Made by a program: the position numbers and the translations under genes. A stretch of 64,000 bases of DNA from Pseudoips prasinana. Its lineage: Eukaryota; Arthropoda; Insecta; Lepidoptera; Nolidae. Below the pieces are notes generated by a model. It was given only the letters and a program-made list of their open reading frames with translations, did not search any database and was not told the DNA's origin. The first letter of the stretch is position 1; every line of letters starts with the position of its first letter. The DNA lies in NCBI GenBank assembly GCA_951640165.1, contig OX621259.1:5332001-5396000 (forward strand), given 5' to 3'. Shown here in pieces: positions 37,701 to 46,164 of the stretch.

Positions 37701-40700
37701 ACGAAATTTTTTGTGTTGCTTATAACACATATAAGATTATAAGATTAGGATAAATATTTTTGGGACGAAAAGGATCTTTGAAATTTCAAAATGTAAGCTA
37801 TTAATATTACCGTATGCCTCGTTTGCTGTCATTATATTCTTCATACATGCTCGTCGGTTGTGGGCACTTCTGACCTCGCCTTTCTCGAGAACATCTCCGA
37901 TTTGATCAGAGAATGTTCAACGAGGTCTTCCCCTCCCGGTTGTACTTTTCATACAGGCCACGGCTATTTCTTTTGTCAATCTTCTCTTATTTATCGTTTC
38001 TAAACGCCCAAACCATCGCAGCATAGCTTTTTTAATGTTTGCATGTATTATTATTATTATACTTTTGTGATAAAGTTGAAAATCAATTTGACAGATTGGG
38101 GAAGCTGGATGTGCTGGCGTCTGTGAAGAAAAACTTTTTTTTTTCTTATATTGAGTCAAAATGTGTCTCTTATGATGTTGTAGTCCAGCGAGGTTGTTGG
38201 TGTTTTACAAGAAACTCTCACTTTGTGAAGTGGGGTTCGATTCCCGGGCCGCGCTTCGCGATACCTACGCGCTTGCTATCTCGCCGCTTGCGCTTAGGAG
38301 TAAGTAGGTACGGTAGGTAAGCTACGTGCTACCGAAGGTAACGACCGCCGACACAACAGCGATCCTACACCAGCATAGACAATAACAATAAATATATTTT
38401 CTGAAAGCATTATTTTAATTATATGACGGTCACCGTAGCCTAGTTGGTAGTGCTCCTGCCTACGAAGATGGTGGTCCTGGGTTCGAATCCCGGTAAGTGC
38501 AAATATTTGTGTGATGATCATTTTTTTCTGAGTCATGGATGTTTTCTATGTATATATGTATTTATCTAATCCATATAAGTATGTATATCGTCGCCTGGTA
38601 CCCATAGTACAAGCTTTGCTTAGTTTGGGGCTAGGATGATCTGTGTGACTCTGTCCCCAGATATTATTATTATTATATTATTATTATTATTAATTCGTAA
38701 AGATATCTATTGGAAAATGGCAGCTAAAAAGACTGCAATATTCCTGCAATCAGAGTATCCCTACATCATATTGCTTTTAAAGATTGTTTTAATTTCTATA
38801 GACGGATCCAGAACAATGGCAAACGGTTTTCTACCTGGCTTCTGCAATTTACATCGTGGGGAACCTGTTCTTCGTTATTTTTGCCACGAGTGAGAGACAG
38901 AAGTGGAACGATCAGCCCGATAAGGAAATTGAAAAAGGTTAATTAATTTTAATACATTTACTTGCATCGGTTCTTGGTTGCTTTGAATAAAAATGTGATA
39001 ATTTCAAAGTCGTTAAAGAGAGGTAGGGCACAGCATTCATTCGCTGGGGAAGTACCTCCACCTTACAGAAGACATTCCTTAATAATAACATTAATAATTT
39101 AATGTTGTGTTTCTGAGTGTGAGTAAGGTCGCCAGAGCTTATCGGTGTGGAGGGGAAAGGGTCAGCAACACTTGTTTGCTGACTATTAAAGGCCGGCAAC
39201 GCACCCGCGACTCCTCTGGTGTTGCGAGTGTCCATGGGCGGCGGTGATCACTTACCATCAGGTGACCCACTTGCTCGTTTGTCGACCACTGACATAAAAA
39301 AGAAGTCTAAACTTCCGATGATGTTCTTAAAAAACCCCTTGAAATTAGCCTTTATCTTTTAAAAGTCAACGGAACTATAAAGTCATCGACCATCTCGTGA
39401 CTCGTAGAAAGGTGTCTTTACAGCACACAACATGCAATATCATACTTGGATGTACTTTATGTCTGATAGTTATAAGTTTGTTAAGTACCCCGCGACACAG
39501 GAATGTATGTGATCCGTTCTGGCCCGGCCACGATGACAAACAAGGTCAAGATTATGATAGTAGATCGGATATGTACATTTCTTTTTTTTTTAACGACAAG
39601 CCCACATGAGTGATATTAATCACTGTGTCGCGGGTTACGGACATAAATTAAATCCAGAATCAGAACAACTATTCATGGGTCACACAAATAGTGGTCCGGC
39701 GCGGGAACCCGCAACACGAAGCGGCGAGGCGACTGTCTTAGCCGCTGCGCCACACGTGCAGTGCTTTTGGTACAAGAAAGTTGAATAGTAGTACCACATT
39801 ATTTCATGACTTATATACTATTTTTAGTGGCCGGACTACAGAGTATCTGTCCTAGCACGGCCACACTCAGATTGGCTGAAATCTACGAATTTAATGGGTC
39901 ATTCATATCTGTAATGTGTAGGTGTACATGTTATATACTATATACGGACCGTAGCCTAGTTGGTAGTGCGAAGCTGGTGGTCCTGGGTTCGAATCCCGGT
40001 AAGTGCAAATATTTGTGTGATGAGCACGAATATTTATTTCTGAGTCATGGATGTTTTCTATGTATTTAAGTATTTATCTAGCTATGTAAGTATGTATATC
40101 GTCGCCTGGTACCCATAGTACAAGCTTTGCTTAGTTTGGGGCTAGGATGATCTGTGTGACATTGTCCTTAGATATTATTATTATATAAAAGACCTATTGT
40201 ATTAAAGATAAAACCTTTCAAATCTCTTTAATAGTCACTGTAATGTTTCAGGTAGAATACGCCTGACTATAACCGAATAGCAATATATAACTACTTGACA
40301 ACATACAATAAATACCATTGGGTCAATAAAACATTGCAGTGACTATTAAATAGATTTGAAAGGTTTTATCTAGAATATAATATGGTCTTTTATATAGTAT
40401 ATAAAATACTAATATACCTACTATGATGAATTGCTGTGTGGTGAAGGCATACAATATCATCACCCCATCTAATCCCGTGGGGGGCGTAGAAGTCGTCCGA
40501 GGGAATACCTACGAGAAAACGGGCAGCAGCGTTTTTCTGTGAACTATGACCATCAAACTGCGATCACCCCCCCGTCTGTCAAGCATAGCGTTTATGGCAA
40601 ATCCCCCTATTCTATGAAAAAAAAAATGAAATTCGTTGCGGGATCCAAGACAGTTAAAGCGATTCCCCGGGACATGCCTGAGCTTCACCGCTCAGTGTCA

Positions 40701-41491
40701 TTTCATTGTGTGCTACTGTTGATCATGGCTTACGGGAGTTGCAGTGGTGGGTAAGGGGGAGGGTCTAGTCCCGATTAAAAAAAAATCTATGGGGAGGCTT
40801 TTGTCCAGCAGTGGACGTACTTTGGCTGACATGATGATGATGATGACCTACTATGAATTGACTAGGTTCAGTGGTTTTAGACGAAATGCTAAATAACCTC
40901 AAATCTAATGCCAAGGGATAGGGATGTGACATAAACGTAAATAATTATACTTTTAAGCCTTCTTCAAATTCTACTAACATCGATCAATGAATTCATCCAT
41001 TTCCACGTCAAGCTGCCCTGACCTTTGGAAAACAGCGACTGTACTTCCAATTCCAAAAATCAGTAACCCTGTGAACTACAAAGACCTTAAACCAATAAAT
41101 ATATAGCCTTCCTTGTGCTACAAAAAGTAATATGAATTAAACTTAATAAACTCATTAAAGATCATTAAGTTTTCCCTGGTACTCAGTCTGGTTTTTACCG
41201 AAGCCTTAGAACGGCTTATCTCAATATTTCAGTATCTATTTAAAACTAGTAAAGTTTTAATATATGGAAATCTCAAAATTAAAATAGTCAATAGGATGTG
41301 ACCTAAAATTATTATTTTATTTACTCATTGTATAATTGAGAATAGCGCAAGACCGGCAATTGTGGAGATCGTTGGGGGAGGCCTTTGTCCAGCAGTGGAC
41401 GTCTTTCGGCTGATATGATGATGATGATAATTATAATCAAATATTTGTATTTTTTTCAGATGCACAAGAAAAGGGGAATTGTACTATTTAA
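23594..41491 (+). CDS. SLC17-type MFS transporter, gene B, complete (11 coding exons, 465 aa)
   Basis: Complete solute carrier of the SLC17 anion:cation symporter family. Exon lengths are 40, 125, 180, 139, 218, 150, 133, 125, 120, 136 and 32 nt, 1398 nt in all, with every phase compatible. Landmarks: TM1 with RMNISMAIVVM (38-48); DWSMQRQSVILSSFFWGY opening TM2 (58-75) followed by LQIPSGELAKKYGG; the family signature GWQGVGACRVLQG with Arg125 and PAMHNLIGQWVP with His140 in TM4; TM5-TM6 at about 163-204; a central cytosolic loop with ISDEERLYIQ; TM7-TM12 from about 246 to 437; a short polar tail. The luminal loop after TM1 is short compared with vertebrate sialin or VGLUT. The start ATG is the only in-frame Met before the first donor. 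Probable plasma-membrane or endomembrane symporter; substrate unknown. Introns carry mariner, hAT, Helitron and LINE insertions but no exon is broken. Confidence 0.92.
23903..25184 (+). mobile_element. mariner transposon, full length
   Basis: 1282 bp with terminal inverted repeats GGTCTTTACCTATGAAATTG, 25 bp perfect and about 30 bp overall, flanked on both sides by TA, the mariner target duplication. It encodes one uninterrupted transposase and sits in gene B intron 1 in the same orientation as the gene. Confidence 0.93.
24090..25109 (+). CDS. mariner transposase (339 aa), apparently intact
   Basis: Cut-and-paste DDE/D transposase. N-terminal helix-turn-helix region (about 1-110), linker motif WVPHEL (114-119), catalytic Asp151 in TCDEKW, Asp243 in LLHDNARPHT and Asp278 in YSPDLAPTDYY, giving the classic D,D34D spacing. 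Length is close to the usual 345-355. The start is the ATG at 24090 (MDTLKIRVIMEYEYRRG); the frame is open upstream but only with a GTG. No stop or frameshift, so the copy is young. Whether it is active cannot be said. Confidence 0.93.
   Translation: MDTLKIRVIMEYEYRRGSNAAQAARNINDVYGANTKNQRTTCYWFARFRSGNFDLKNEPRGRPKTLVDNDELKAVVEADDTQSTAELAAAFDVSVKTILVHLRQIGKVKKLDKWVPHELNDRQREVRVETCLALLNRHTNEGILNRIVTCDEKWILFDNRKRSASWLDPGSAPKQCPKRKLTPRKVMVTVWWSSAGVIHHSFLPNGVSITADVYCEELSTMMEKLAHLQPALVNRSSPLLLHDNARPHTAQQTVSKLQELGLEALRHPPYSPDLAPTDYYFFQNLDNFLAGKKFNTREAVQNAFEEFVASRPADFFKKGINKLPLRWQRCIDCMGDYFD
25300..25850 (+). mobile_element. Interspersed repeat family F, copy 1
   Basis: GAGACACCCGCTGAGTTTGT, GGGGCGCATTGGATCCGGTG, GCGCGACCGTCGTTAT and an end at TCTACGTGAATAG..ATTTTATTTTATT. 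Retroposon-like with an AT tail. Confidence 0.65.
26447..26595. mobile_element. MITE family M, full copy 1
   Basis: Foldback of about 150 bp from GTACAGACGCCAGCACATC to the inverse GATGTGTTGGCGTCTGTAC; the inner halves also pair (TCTCAAATTT / AAATTTGAAAGA). Confidence 0.75.
26690..27110 (+). mobile_element. Family F, copy 2
   Basis: The same blocks as copy 1, 1.4 kb away in the same intron and orientation, about 85% alike by eye. Confidence 0.65.
27110..27885 (+). mobile_element. Helitron-like element split by a hAT insertion
   Basis: After removing 27284-27765 the sequence resembles 50681-51030: TACTCACAAACTTTCACATT on one side and AACGCGGGTGAAACC..GGGGCACAGCTA on the other, a hairpin plus CTA-like end. 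Boundaries approximate. Confidence 0.45.
27284..27765. mobile_element. hAT-type nonautonomous element with 8-bp target duplication
   Basis: Terminal inverted repeats TAGAGATGTAAAATGACTGA and inverse ..AGTCATTTTCAACACTA. Direct 8-bp CTCACAAA flanks at 27276-27283 and 27766-27773, diagnostic of hAT. 482 bp, no transposase. Confidence 0.85.
27902..28026 (+). CDS. Gene B exon 2 (TM1)
   Basis: Phase 1 to 0 after TTATTTCAG; donor GTAAGA. Encodes residues 14-55: TVFGVRHLQALMMYLGL and RMNISMAIVVMTDKDNEN. This is the typical TM1 of insect SLC17 proteins. Confidence 0.92.
28094..28395 (+). mobile_element. Short nonautonomous Helitron, copy 1
   Basis: 302 bp, begins A|TCTATACAT, ends with hairpin AACGCGGGTAATACCACGGG then CACAGCTAG|T. 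Same family as 47871 and 48470. In gene B intron 2. Confidence 0.8.
28800..29075. other. GC-balanced intron segment, unidentified
   Basis: More GC-rich than neighbours (GCGGGCCCCATTATGGGG, GGATCACCGATCACTTG). Probably an old repeat, but nothing else in the window matches it. Confidence 0.3.
29178..29357 (+). CDS. Gene B exon 3 (TM2-TM3)
   Basis: 60 codons, residues 56-115: FFDWSMQRQSVILSSFFWGY, LQIPSGELAKKYGG, then TM3. Donor GTGAGT. A 779-bp inverted-repeat element begins 37 nt after the donor. Confidence 0.92.
29395..30173. mobile_element. 779-bp TA-flanked inverted-repeat element
   Basis: Termini AGGGTCTGTTTCACAATGTC and its inverse, 30 bp with one mismatch, flanked by TA on both sides, as in Tc1/mariner-type elements. 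No transposase; small frames inside are meaningless. Confidence 0.82.
30215..30298 (+). mobile_element. LINE 3'-tail family E, copy 4
   Basis: GTGGAGATCTTTAGAGGAGG, TTTTGTCCAGCAG and a degenerate (ATG)n end. Confidence 0.5.
30299..30525 (+). mobile_element. LINE family R fragment with rearrangement
   Basis: AATGTAGTCACAAAGATAGA, ATGCTGAGATGGTT, then a foreign 35-nt block, an inverted AACCATCTCAGCATACC, then LINE R again (TTGGGCATTTAGAAAGGATG, GAATGGAACAACCGGAAG). Ends at a (TC)n microsatellite. Confidence 0.7.
30652..30790 (+). CDS. Gene B exon 4 (TM4 signature)
   Basis: 139 nt, phase 0 to 1, residues 116-161 and one base of 162. Holds the MFS/SLC17 signature GGWQGVGACRVLQGLAQG, then PAMHNLIGQWVPLEERGRLG. 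Acceptor TTTCATTTCAG, donor GTGAGT. Confidence 0.92.
31273..31651. mobile_element. Foldback element with alternating-GC hairpins, expanded copy
   Basis: Ends GAAGTTATACTTCT and AGAAGTATAACTTC. Inside, the module CATACCACCTAGAACTAAC..ATGCTGTTA..hairpin occurs three times; two carry the self-complementary GATGCGCGCGCA..TGCGCGCGCATC. Single-module relatives are at 58979 and 63880. Confidence 0.75.
32100..32317 (+). CDS. Gene B exon 5 (TM5-TM6 and central loop)
   Basis: 218 nt, phase 1 to 0, residues 162-234. Encodes AHLGTAFQFMVSGFIANYWG, EAIFYVNGTLGAVWLAFY and the loop ISDEERLYIQHSLG. The donor GTTTGT is non-canonical in positions 3-5 but the same in gene C. Confidence 0.92.
32755..33010 (+). 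mobile_element. Mixed SINE remnants
   Basis: GGCAAATGCTTGCCTCTCAC is from S2 and GCGGACAATCCATAGATGG..TTAAACCATGTCAGA from S4; degraded. Confidence 0.4.
33303..33452 (+). CDS. Gene B exon 6 (TM7)
   Basis: 50 codons, residues 235-284, after acceptor TTGTATAG; donor GTAAGT. Encodes TYETPWKKILPSVPFLAI, CCQTWGLWSLATMIPSYF and KQVLGVDIKS. Confidence 0.92.
33480..33620 (-). mobile_element. SINE-like family G fragment
   Basis: GTAAGCCAGGATCAACA and AATAACACTGAGTGGTGAGG, as at 52105, 59690 and (inverted) 40613. Confidence 0.5.
33860..34165 (+). mobile_element. LINE family R 3' fragment
   Basis: An open reading stretch encodes [20 protein letters not shown] and [20 protein letters not shown], ending GGGAAACAGGCGTGAGTCTA. 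Opposite orientation to the long copy at 18122. Confidence 0.75.
34688..34720. repeat. (TA)n microsatellite
   Basis: About 16 TA units next to a family E fragment (GCGATCGCTAACCCGTCTGC). Confidence 0.9.
35470..35602 (+). CDS. Gene B exon 7 (TM8)
   Basis: 133 nt, phase 0 to 1, residues 285-328 plus one base. Encodes NGMVSALPYLALYIVCFPLG, FMSDYLMEKKILSVTSTRKL. Donor GTAAAC. Confidence 0.92.
35881..36077. mobile_element. GC-rich foldback MITE, 197 bp
   Basis: Ends GGGCTCCCGCACACGAGCCA and the inverse TGGCTCGTGTGCGGCGACAC; arms of about 50 nt pair with few mismatches. In gene B intron 7. Confidence 0.75.
36322..36446 (+). CDS. Gene B exon 8 (TM9-TM10)
   Basis: 125 nt, phase 1 to 0, residues 329-370: GFFGPGLGLICLAFAPIGN and ISVGLNAGHISGFL. 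Acceptor TTTTTCAG, donor GTAAGT. The matching gene A exon must lie left of the window. Confidence 0.92.
36895..37014 (+). CDS. Gene B exon 9 (TM11)
   Basis: 40 codons, residues 371-410: LVHIDMAPNFASTMLGITN, then a Gly/Thr-rich membrane segment ending GGVIIQDE. Donor GTGAGT, as in gene A. Confidence 0.92.
37140..37365 (+). mobile_element. LINE 3' fragment with Cys/His C-terminus
   Basis: The frame 37222-37362 encodes PFPCEHCRKKCRAAIGLYSH then RR and stop. A C-x2-C..H motif closing the ORF is known from several LINE polyproteins. Different from families R and CR1-like here. Confidence 0.5.
37555..37690 (+). mobile_element. Family F, partial copy
   Basis: GAAACCGGTAGTAGAGACA and CTCAGTTGGGATGCATTGGA. 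Confidence 0.55.
37815..38035 (-). mobile_element. LINE family R 3' fragment
   Basis: The minus strand encodes [10 protein letters not shown] and RRLTKEIAVAC. Joined on the right to half of MITE M (38071-38127, GGATGTGCTGGCGTCTGT). Confidence 0.65.
38424..38690 (+). mobile_element. tRNA-derived SINE family S3, copy 1
   Basis: A box TAGCCTAGTTGGTAGTGC, B box GGGTTCGAATCCC, then a body shared with S2 (GGTACCCATAGTACAAGC, TTTGGGGCTAGGATGATC) and a (TTA)n tail. Confidence 0.78.
38802..38937 (+). CDS. Gene B exon 10 (TM12)
   Basis: 136 nt, phase 0 to 1, residues 411-455: TDPEQWQTVFYLASAIYIVG, then TM12 and SERQKWNDQPDKEIEK. Donor GTTAAT. Confidence 0.9.
39115..39305 (+). mobile_element. LINE/SINE tail family I, copy 1
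   Basis: AGGCCGGCAACGCACCCGCG, CTCCTCTGGTGTTGC, TGATCACTTACCATCAGGTG, GCTCGTTTGTC and an A-rich end; a widespread moth tail. Confidence 0.65.
39600..39762 (-). mobile_element. SINE S1 copy
   Basis: Reverse: CTGCACGTGTGGCGCAGCGG and GTGTTGCGGGTTCCCGCGCC. Confidence 0.68.
39945..40185 (+). mobile_element. SINE S3, copy 2
   Basis: Same as 38424 with a deletion between the A box and B box; intact GGTTCGAATCCCGGTAAGTG. Confidence 0.75.
40192..40396. mobile_element. Foldback MITE, about 65-bp arms
   Basis: Left TATATAAAAGACCTATTG.. and right ..TATGGTCTTTTATATA, with inner AAAACCTTTCAAATCT / AGATTTGAAAGGTTTT pairing. In the last intron of gene B. Confidence 0.75.
40455..40852 (+). mobile_element. 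LINE tail family E, copy 5, split by family G
   Basis: E sequence runs to about 40612 (GTGGGGGGCGTAGAAGTCG) and resumes at ATGGGGAGGCTTTTGTCCAG, ending (ATG)n. Confidence 0.65.
40613..40789 (+). mobile_element. SINE-like family G insertion with A tail
   Basis: GAAATTCGTTGCGGGATCC.. to ..GTCTAGTCCCGATTAAAAA. The tract TCTATG lies on both sides, a likely target duplication. Confidence 0.6.
40980..41290 (+). mobile_element. CR1-like reverse transcriptase remnant
   Basis: Frame pieces read CPDLWKTATVLPIPKISNPV and FPGTQSGFY, the N-terminal fingers of a LINE reverse transcriptase; stops interrupt it. Confidence 0.55.
41340..41432 (+). mobile_element. LINE 3'-tail family E, copy 6
   Basis: GCAATTGTGGAGATCGTTGG, GGCCTTTGTCCAGCAGTGGA and (ATG)n, directly before the last gene B exon. 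Confidence 0.65.
41460..41491 (+). CDS. Gene B terminal coding exon
   Basis: 32 nt after TTTTTTTCAG. Completes an Asp codon and encodes DAQEKGNCTI then TAA. A LINE tail with (ATG)n ends only about 28 nt upstream of the acceptor. Confidence 0.85.
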
Positions 41492-41533
41492 TTGCGGATA
41501 TATTATTGATGAGATGTACTGTTATTATATCTG

Positions 41534-41539
41534 AATAAA
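41534..41539 (+). promoter_or_regulatory. Polyadenylation signal, gene B
   Basis: AATAAA 43 nt after the stop codon; nothing between suggests another exon. Confidence 0.7.
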
Positions 41540-41724
41540 ATACTGATAATGAATTTATGTTTCTTTACAAGGCATTATAATATAATTATACATATATTCT
41601 TATACAGATTTTGTGTTACCTTCCAAATTTAGCTGTTGTAATTTTTTTAGAAAATAAAAATCTGTTTATTTCTCTTCACAAAATAGGGTTATAAATCTTA
41701 TAATAAAATTACATACATACATAC

Positions 41725-42035
41725 ATAGACTCACGTCTGTCTGTCTGTCACCCCTCTGGGAGGGGTAAGCAGAGACAACGGATTTCCATTTGTCACGATC
41801 CTTGCAAACCTCTTTCGCTTCGTTTACTGATATTATATTCTTCATACATGCTCGCCGGTAGGTACTTCTGACCTGACCTTTCTTAAGTACGTCTCCGATC
41901 TGATCAGAGAATGTTCTACGAGGTCTTCCCCTTCCGGTTGTACCATTCACACAGGCCAGGGCCATACTTCTTTTGTCAATCTTCTTTCATTCATCCGTGC
42001 TAAATCGCCAAACCATCTCAGCATACCTTTATTAG
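41725..42035 (-). mobile_element. LINE family R 3' fragment
   Basis: The minus strand encodes [18 protein letters not shown] and [18 protein letters not shown]. Begins 234 nt after the gene B stop, just past its poly(A) signal. Confidence 0.72.
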
Positions 42036-42339
42036 CAATAACAATTTAGTACCATGTTGAAACCCAACATTGTGGGAGACTGGTGCCTGATGTAGGTTTA
42101 AAAAAAACCTGTTTTACAGGTCACCAGGACCTCCCACGCGGTTAATCTGCTTACAAGGCTACGTAAACAAGCTTATAATTAAAAAAAAAGTATTAACAAT
42201 AGTAAGGTAGTGAAAAATAATTTTAACACGGCAGATAGGAGTGTGAGTATTCTGTTAGCAATTTTACTTTTCTTTCTTTTAAAAAAGGGTTTTTTTAACC
42301 TACTTCTTTCTACAGCATGTTATAGACGATGAGAAAAAT

Positions 42340-42590
42340 CTTTACTCATATTCGGAATATAATACATGTCCTCGTGGTGGAATTCTGGTCACGGTGGACA
42401 TCCATCGGGACATATTGTGCACAAGTGTGTGCTCAAACATAGAGGCACTTACTATGCCACTGCTCTCATGATCCAATGGGATGACTAGCGATATGACCTG
42501 AAAGAGGTCAAGCCCAGAACCGACGGCTTCACGTGTTCTCCGAGGCACAGGCGTGTTGGTTCCCAAACCTTGCTAGCCCAACGAGGCAAG
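42340..42590 (-). mobile_element. SINE S4-like copy
   Basis: GCACAAGTGTGTGCTCAAAC and ACGGCTTCACGTGTTCTCCG correspond to 52805 and 48240. Confidence 0.45.
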
Positions 42591-43054
42591 TCAGTAATTT
42601 ATGACTATATTATATAATTATGTATAAAACTAATTTTTGTATTCTGTAGTAATGCAGAGTTCTATTATTTTATTATAAAATCCAGTTATCTATACCTGTG
42701 TTCAGGAAATAAATTATTGATTTTTGCTGTACCATACTTTGTTGTACCGTTACCGGCAGTTGTTAAATTGATTGATTGATCTCATTTTGTGTACTTTACT
42801 ATTGTAACAACAAACCTCGTATCACTTAAAATTAAGAAGTGATACATGTTATTATCATTATTTCTTGCGTATACAACTAGTAGAAGATAAAGTTCATAGA
42901 AACCAGACTATGCGAAGATAATAGAGTGAAAGGGACAAAATAACGAAACGTAACGACCCGAATGGTTTGACTGACTGGCGCAGCGATTAAGAAGAAGAAA
43001 ATACATAATATCAAATACAGATAATAATAATATATTATTATCTGTATTTCCAAC

Positions 43055-43375
43055 CATTCAGACAATATGTAGTAAAATAAACAGTAAAATAACAAATTTC
43101 CTGTAACCATTCGACAATATGTAGTAAAATATAAATTTCAAAAATTAAACATAAACATTCTCCTTGACAATAACTTAATACAAGCTAGCTAAATATCACA
43201 ACCATTATAAAAAAAAATGTATAAATGTTTTAACATTCCGTGTACCTAAATGTCTGTAATAAGTAACTAGAAATAATAAATGTATTACTACAAACATGTT
43301 CTGACTATTTACAAGCGCTTTTTTAAAGTCGAGAAATAAAACCTTTTTTATTTATTAATTTTATTTTATTTATTA
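43055..43375 (+). mobile_element. Family F, 3' part
   Basis: CTACAAACATGTTCTGACTA, TTTACAAGCGCTTTTTTAAA and the ATTTTATTTTATT tail. Confidence 0.55.
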
Positions 43376-43432
43376 TTATCATCTGTGCTAGTTTATGTAT
43401 TTTCTTTTTCTTCTTCGTCTTACCCGTTGCGC

Positions 43433-43468
<36 letters not shown>

Positions 43469-43471
<3 letters not shown>

Positions 43472-44124
43472 CTCAATTGCTTCAAAATATTTTTTTTTGC
43501 CCTCGAGTGCTAGCTGCTCTCGGTGCACGGCGAGCGTTCAACCCGCCTCAACTAAAACTTGATTTATGGTTTTCCTAAAAAGCGCATTTATAAGGTTTTG
43601 ACTGTTCTGTATAGCCAGTAAAATAAGGTACAAAAGTGTATATGTTAGGTTATTTAAGCTCAAATAAACAATATTCCATTAGCGTTAAAACTAGAGGTGC
43701 GAGTAAATGTTAGTGTGTGAGTTCTAAATCAAAATTACAGAAAATTTAAATTAAAAGTGCATAAATATTTAATATATCCATAAACTAGATGAATTACTTG
43801 ATATGATCATGCACATTTGAATATTGTTCATGTGGAAGAATGACAAAAAAAACACGGAACGAAAAGAATACACAAATTTTAAAAGTCTCTCACTGAGATT
43901 CAACTACCAATATTAGAATATTTTTGTTCCGTGAAGTTGGTAATAATACGTTTTGTCTATGCTCTTAGTATTAGAATTGTTTTGGATACGTTTAAATAGA
44001 GCTCTAAGTCATTGTAATAAGGATCATAATGATTTTAAAATAAAATGTCAAAATGCAACCACGGTTGCAGCGAGCACGGTAGGCATTTGAAATTTTGCAA
44101 CTGTGGTTGCAGAAAGCAATCGAG

Positions 44125-44127
<3 letters not shown>
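43469..44127. mobile_element. 659-bp element embedded in a TA microsatellite
   Basis: Starts CCGCTCAATTGCTTC and ends with the inverse GAAAGCAATCGAGCGG; a (TA)n run abuts both ends (43436-43468 and 44128-44185). No coding frame of note. Confidence 0.6.
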
Positions 44128-44189
<62 letters not shown>

Positions 44190-44250
44190 CACTAATATAA
44201 CGTATATCGTATTATAATAATAAATGTATGGAAAAACGAACCCCTTTCAC

Positions 44251-44988
44251 GCTATATATCTCTTAAACATAAGAACTTCCGCGTCACGCACCAATAACCT
44301 TATCGCTTCACCACTATAGTTCACGTACAAAATTTAAATTTATTTTTAGCGTTCCGTAGTCCACAACTGATACCTTTTTTATATATCAGAGGGCGACAAA
44401 CGAGCAAGTGGGTCATGGGTGGTAATTGATCACCGCCGCCCATGTACACTCGCAACACCAGAGGAGTCGCGGGTGCATTGCCGGCCTTTAAGAGTCAGCA
44501 ATCAACTGTTGCTGACCCTTCCCGCCAGAGCTCATTGGAGTGTGGCCCCAATGAGCTCTGGCGACCTTACTCACACTCAGAAACACAACATTAAATTATT
44601 AATGTTATTATTAAGGAATGTCTTCTGTAAGGTGGAGGTACTTCCCCAGTCGGGCTGCTCTTTGAGCGAATGAACGCTGTGCCCTACCTCTCTAAAATGG
44701 ATAGCGCAAGACTGGCAATCGTGGATTATCCTTTCAATAAACACGAATAAAATAAATATTTGCCGATTATTTGATTACGGAAAAAATATAAAAATCATTT
44801 TCATATAAACTTTATTAGTATATCCTTTTAATATTTTATTTCCCCGTTAAGCTATCCCTTCCGCGCTATATATCTCTTAAACATAATAACTTCCGCGTCA
44901 CGCACCAATAACCTTATCGCTTCACCACAATAGTTCACGTCAAAATTTAAATTTATTTTTAGGGTTCCGTAGTCCACAACTGATACTT
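44251..44988. repeat. Direct repeat pair separated by a family I copy
   Basis: 44251-44375 and 44862-44988 are near-identical (CTTCCGCGTCACGCACCAAT, TTCCGTAGTCCACAACTGAT). Between them lies family I in reverse (44395-44600, CAAACGAGCAAGTGGGTC). Confidence 0.65.
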
Positions 44989-45097
44989 AACCTCACCATG
45001 TCCATCCGTATGACAGCCGCAGCATAGTTCAGTGACTATTTGTACTTTCGAAAGCTGTAATTTCTAAATATTAGTTACAACATCAAATGATACAAAC

Positions 45098-45308
45098 TGA
45101 CTGGACAACCGGAAGGGGAAGACCTCGTACAACGTTCTCTTACCAAATCGGAGACGTTCTCAAGAAAGGCCAGGTACCATACACCGGCGAGCATGTATGA
45201 CAAATATGACAGTAAACGAGGCAAAAGAGGTGTGCAAAGATCGTGACAAATGGAAATCCGTTGTCTCTACCTACCTCTCTGGGAAACAGGCATGAGTCTA
45301 TGTATGTA
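45098..45308 (+). mobile_element. LINE family R 3' fragment
   Basis: CAACCGGAAGGGGAAGACCT, GACAAATGGAAATCCGTTGT, GGGAAACAGGCATGAGTCTA. Confidence 0.68.
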
Positions 45309-45321
45309 TATTTTTTTTTTA

Positions 45322-45470
45322 TAGACTACGTCCGCGCTAGGCAATCTAATCCCTGTGTAGCGGGGTACTTCACAAACATAATTAGACAGACACACATTTC
45401 ATCCTGAATCAGAACAATATTTATGGGCCACTCAAATAGTTGTCTTAGCTGCTACGCCACACGTGCAATT
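45322..45470 (-). mobile_element. SINE S1 copy, B box deleted
   Basis: Reverse: CACGTGTGGCGTAGCAGC, and CACAGGGATTAGATTGCC further in; the part holding GGTTCAATTCC is lost. Confidence 0.55.
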
Positions 45471-45534
45471 GGTATAATAATATCATGAAAAAGTAAGAGA
45501 TTGATGATCCCGTACCTGTAGTTCGTGCTAGTGA

Positions 45535-45712
45535 TCTAGGAAGATTTCTACTGAGTATCTCTACTGAGAGAAAGGATTCCTACTGAGTTTTCTGGCAGTG
45601 TTACTCAGTAGCTGTCACGTCATGCACGGTATGGTAAAAAAAATCACGATTCCACAAAAATTTGTGTGTAATTTTTACGGAATAAATGACTTTTGAGTTT
45701 GAGTTTGATCAC
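45535..45712 (-). mobile_element. Family H copy (inverted)
   Basis: ATTCCTACTGAGTTTTCTGG, GTCACGTCATGCACGGTATG, ending in a (GAGTTT)n stretch. Confidence 0.55.
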
Positions 45713-46164
45713 ACAATCTTCTAGAATTCTGTCTTATTACATTAACGGTCCCCTGAATTGTGACCCGAACCCGATATGGGTTCCTTCAGCTATTTATCGC
45801 TTAAGTTAAGCTACTGGCTGAGAAACTTCTGCATTCGCTAACTGCTCTGTGTCTTGAATTTTTAATACAATATAAAAAAAAAAAAAATTATTACATAATT
45901 TATAATATTATTAAATAACCACTATCCGCCAAACTGCATAGCAGTTTGTTGGAAGAAGAAATATAGAATTAACTTTTAAAAAAATAGCTTAGTTACTTGT
46001 TATTTTTTTCAAAATATGATGTGATAAGACCAATCAAACGGACGGATTAGTTCAAATTTGTTTACATATGTACTGCACTGCATTGTAAGTTTGACAAATA
46101 CAAGTCTGTTAATAACCAAGTACTGAATAATTATATTTATTGAATTTCATTTCATTTCATTACT

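Noticed and set aside
44004..44192. Frame with (IY)n repeat
   Set aside because: Translation of a (TA)n microsatellite.
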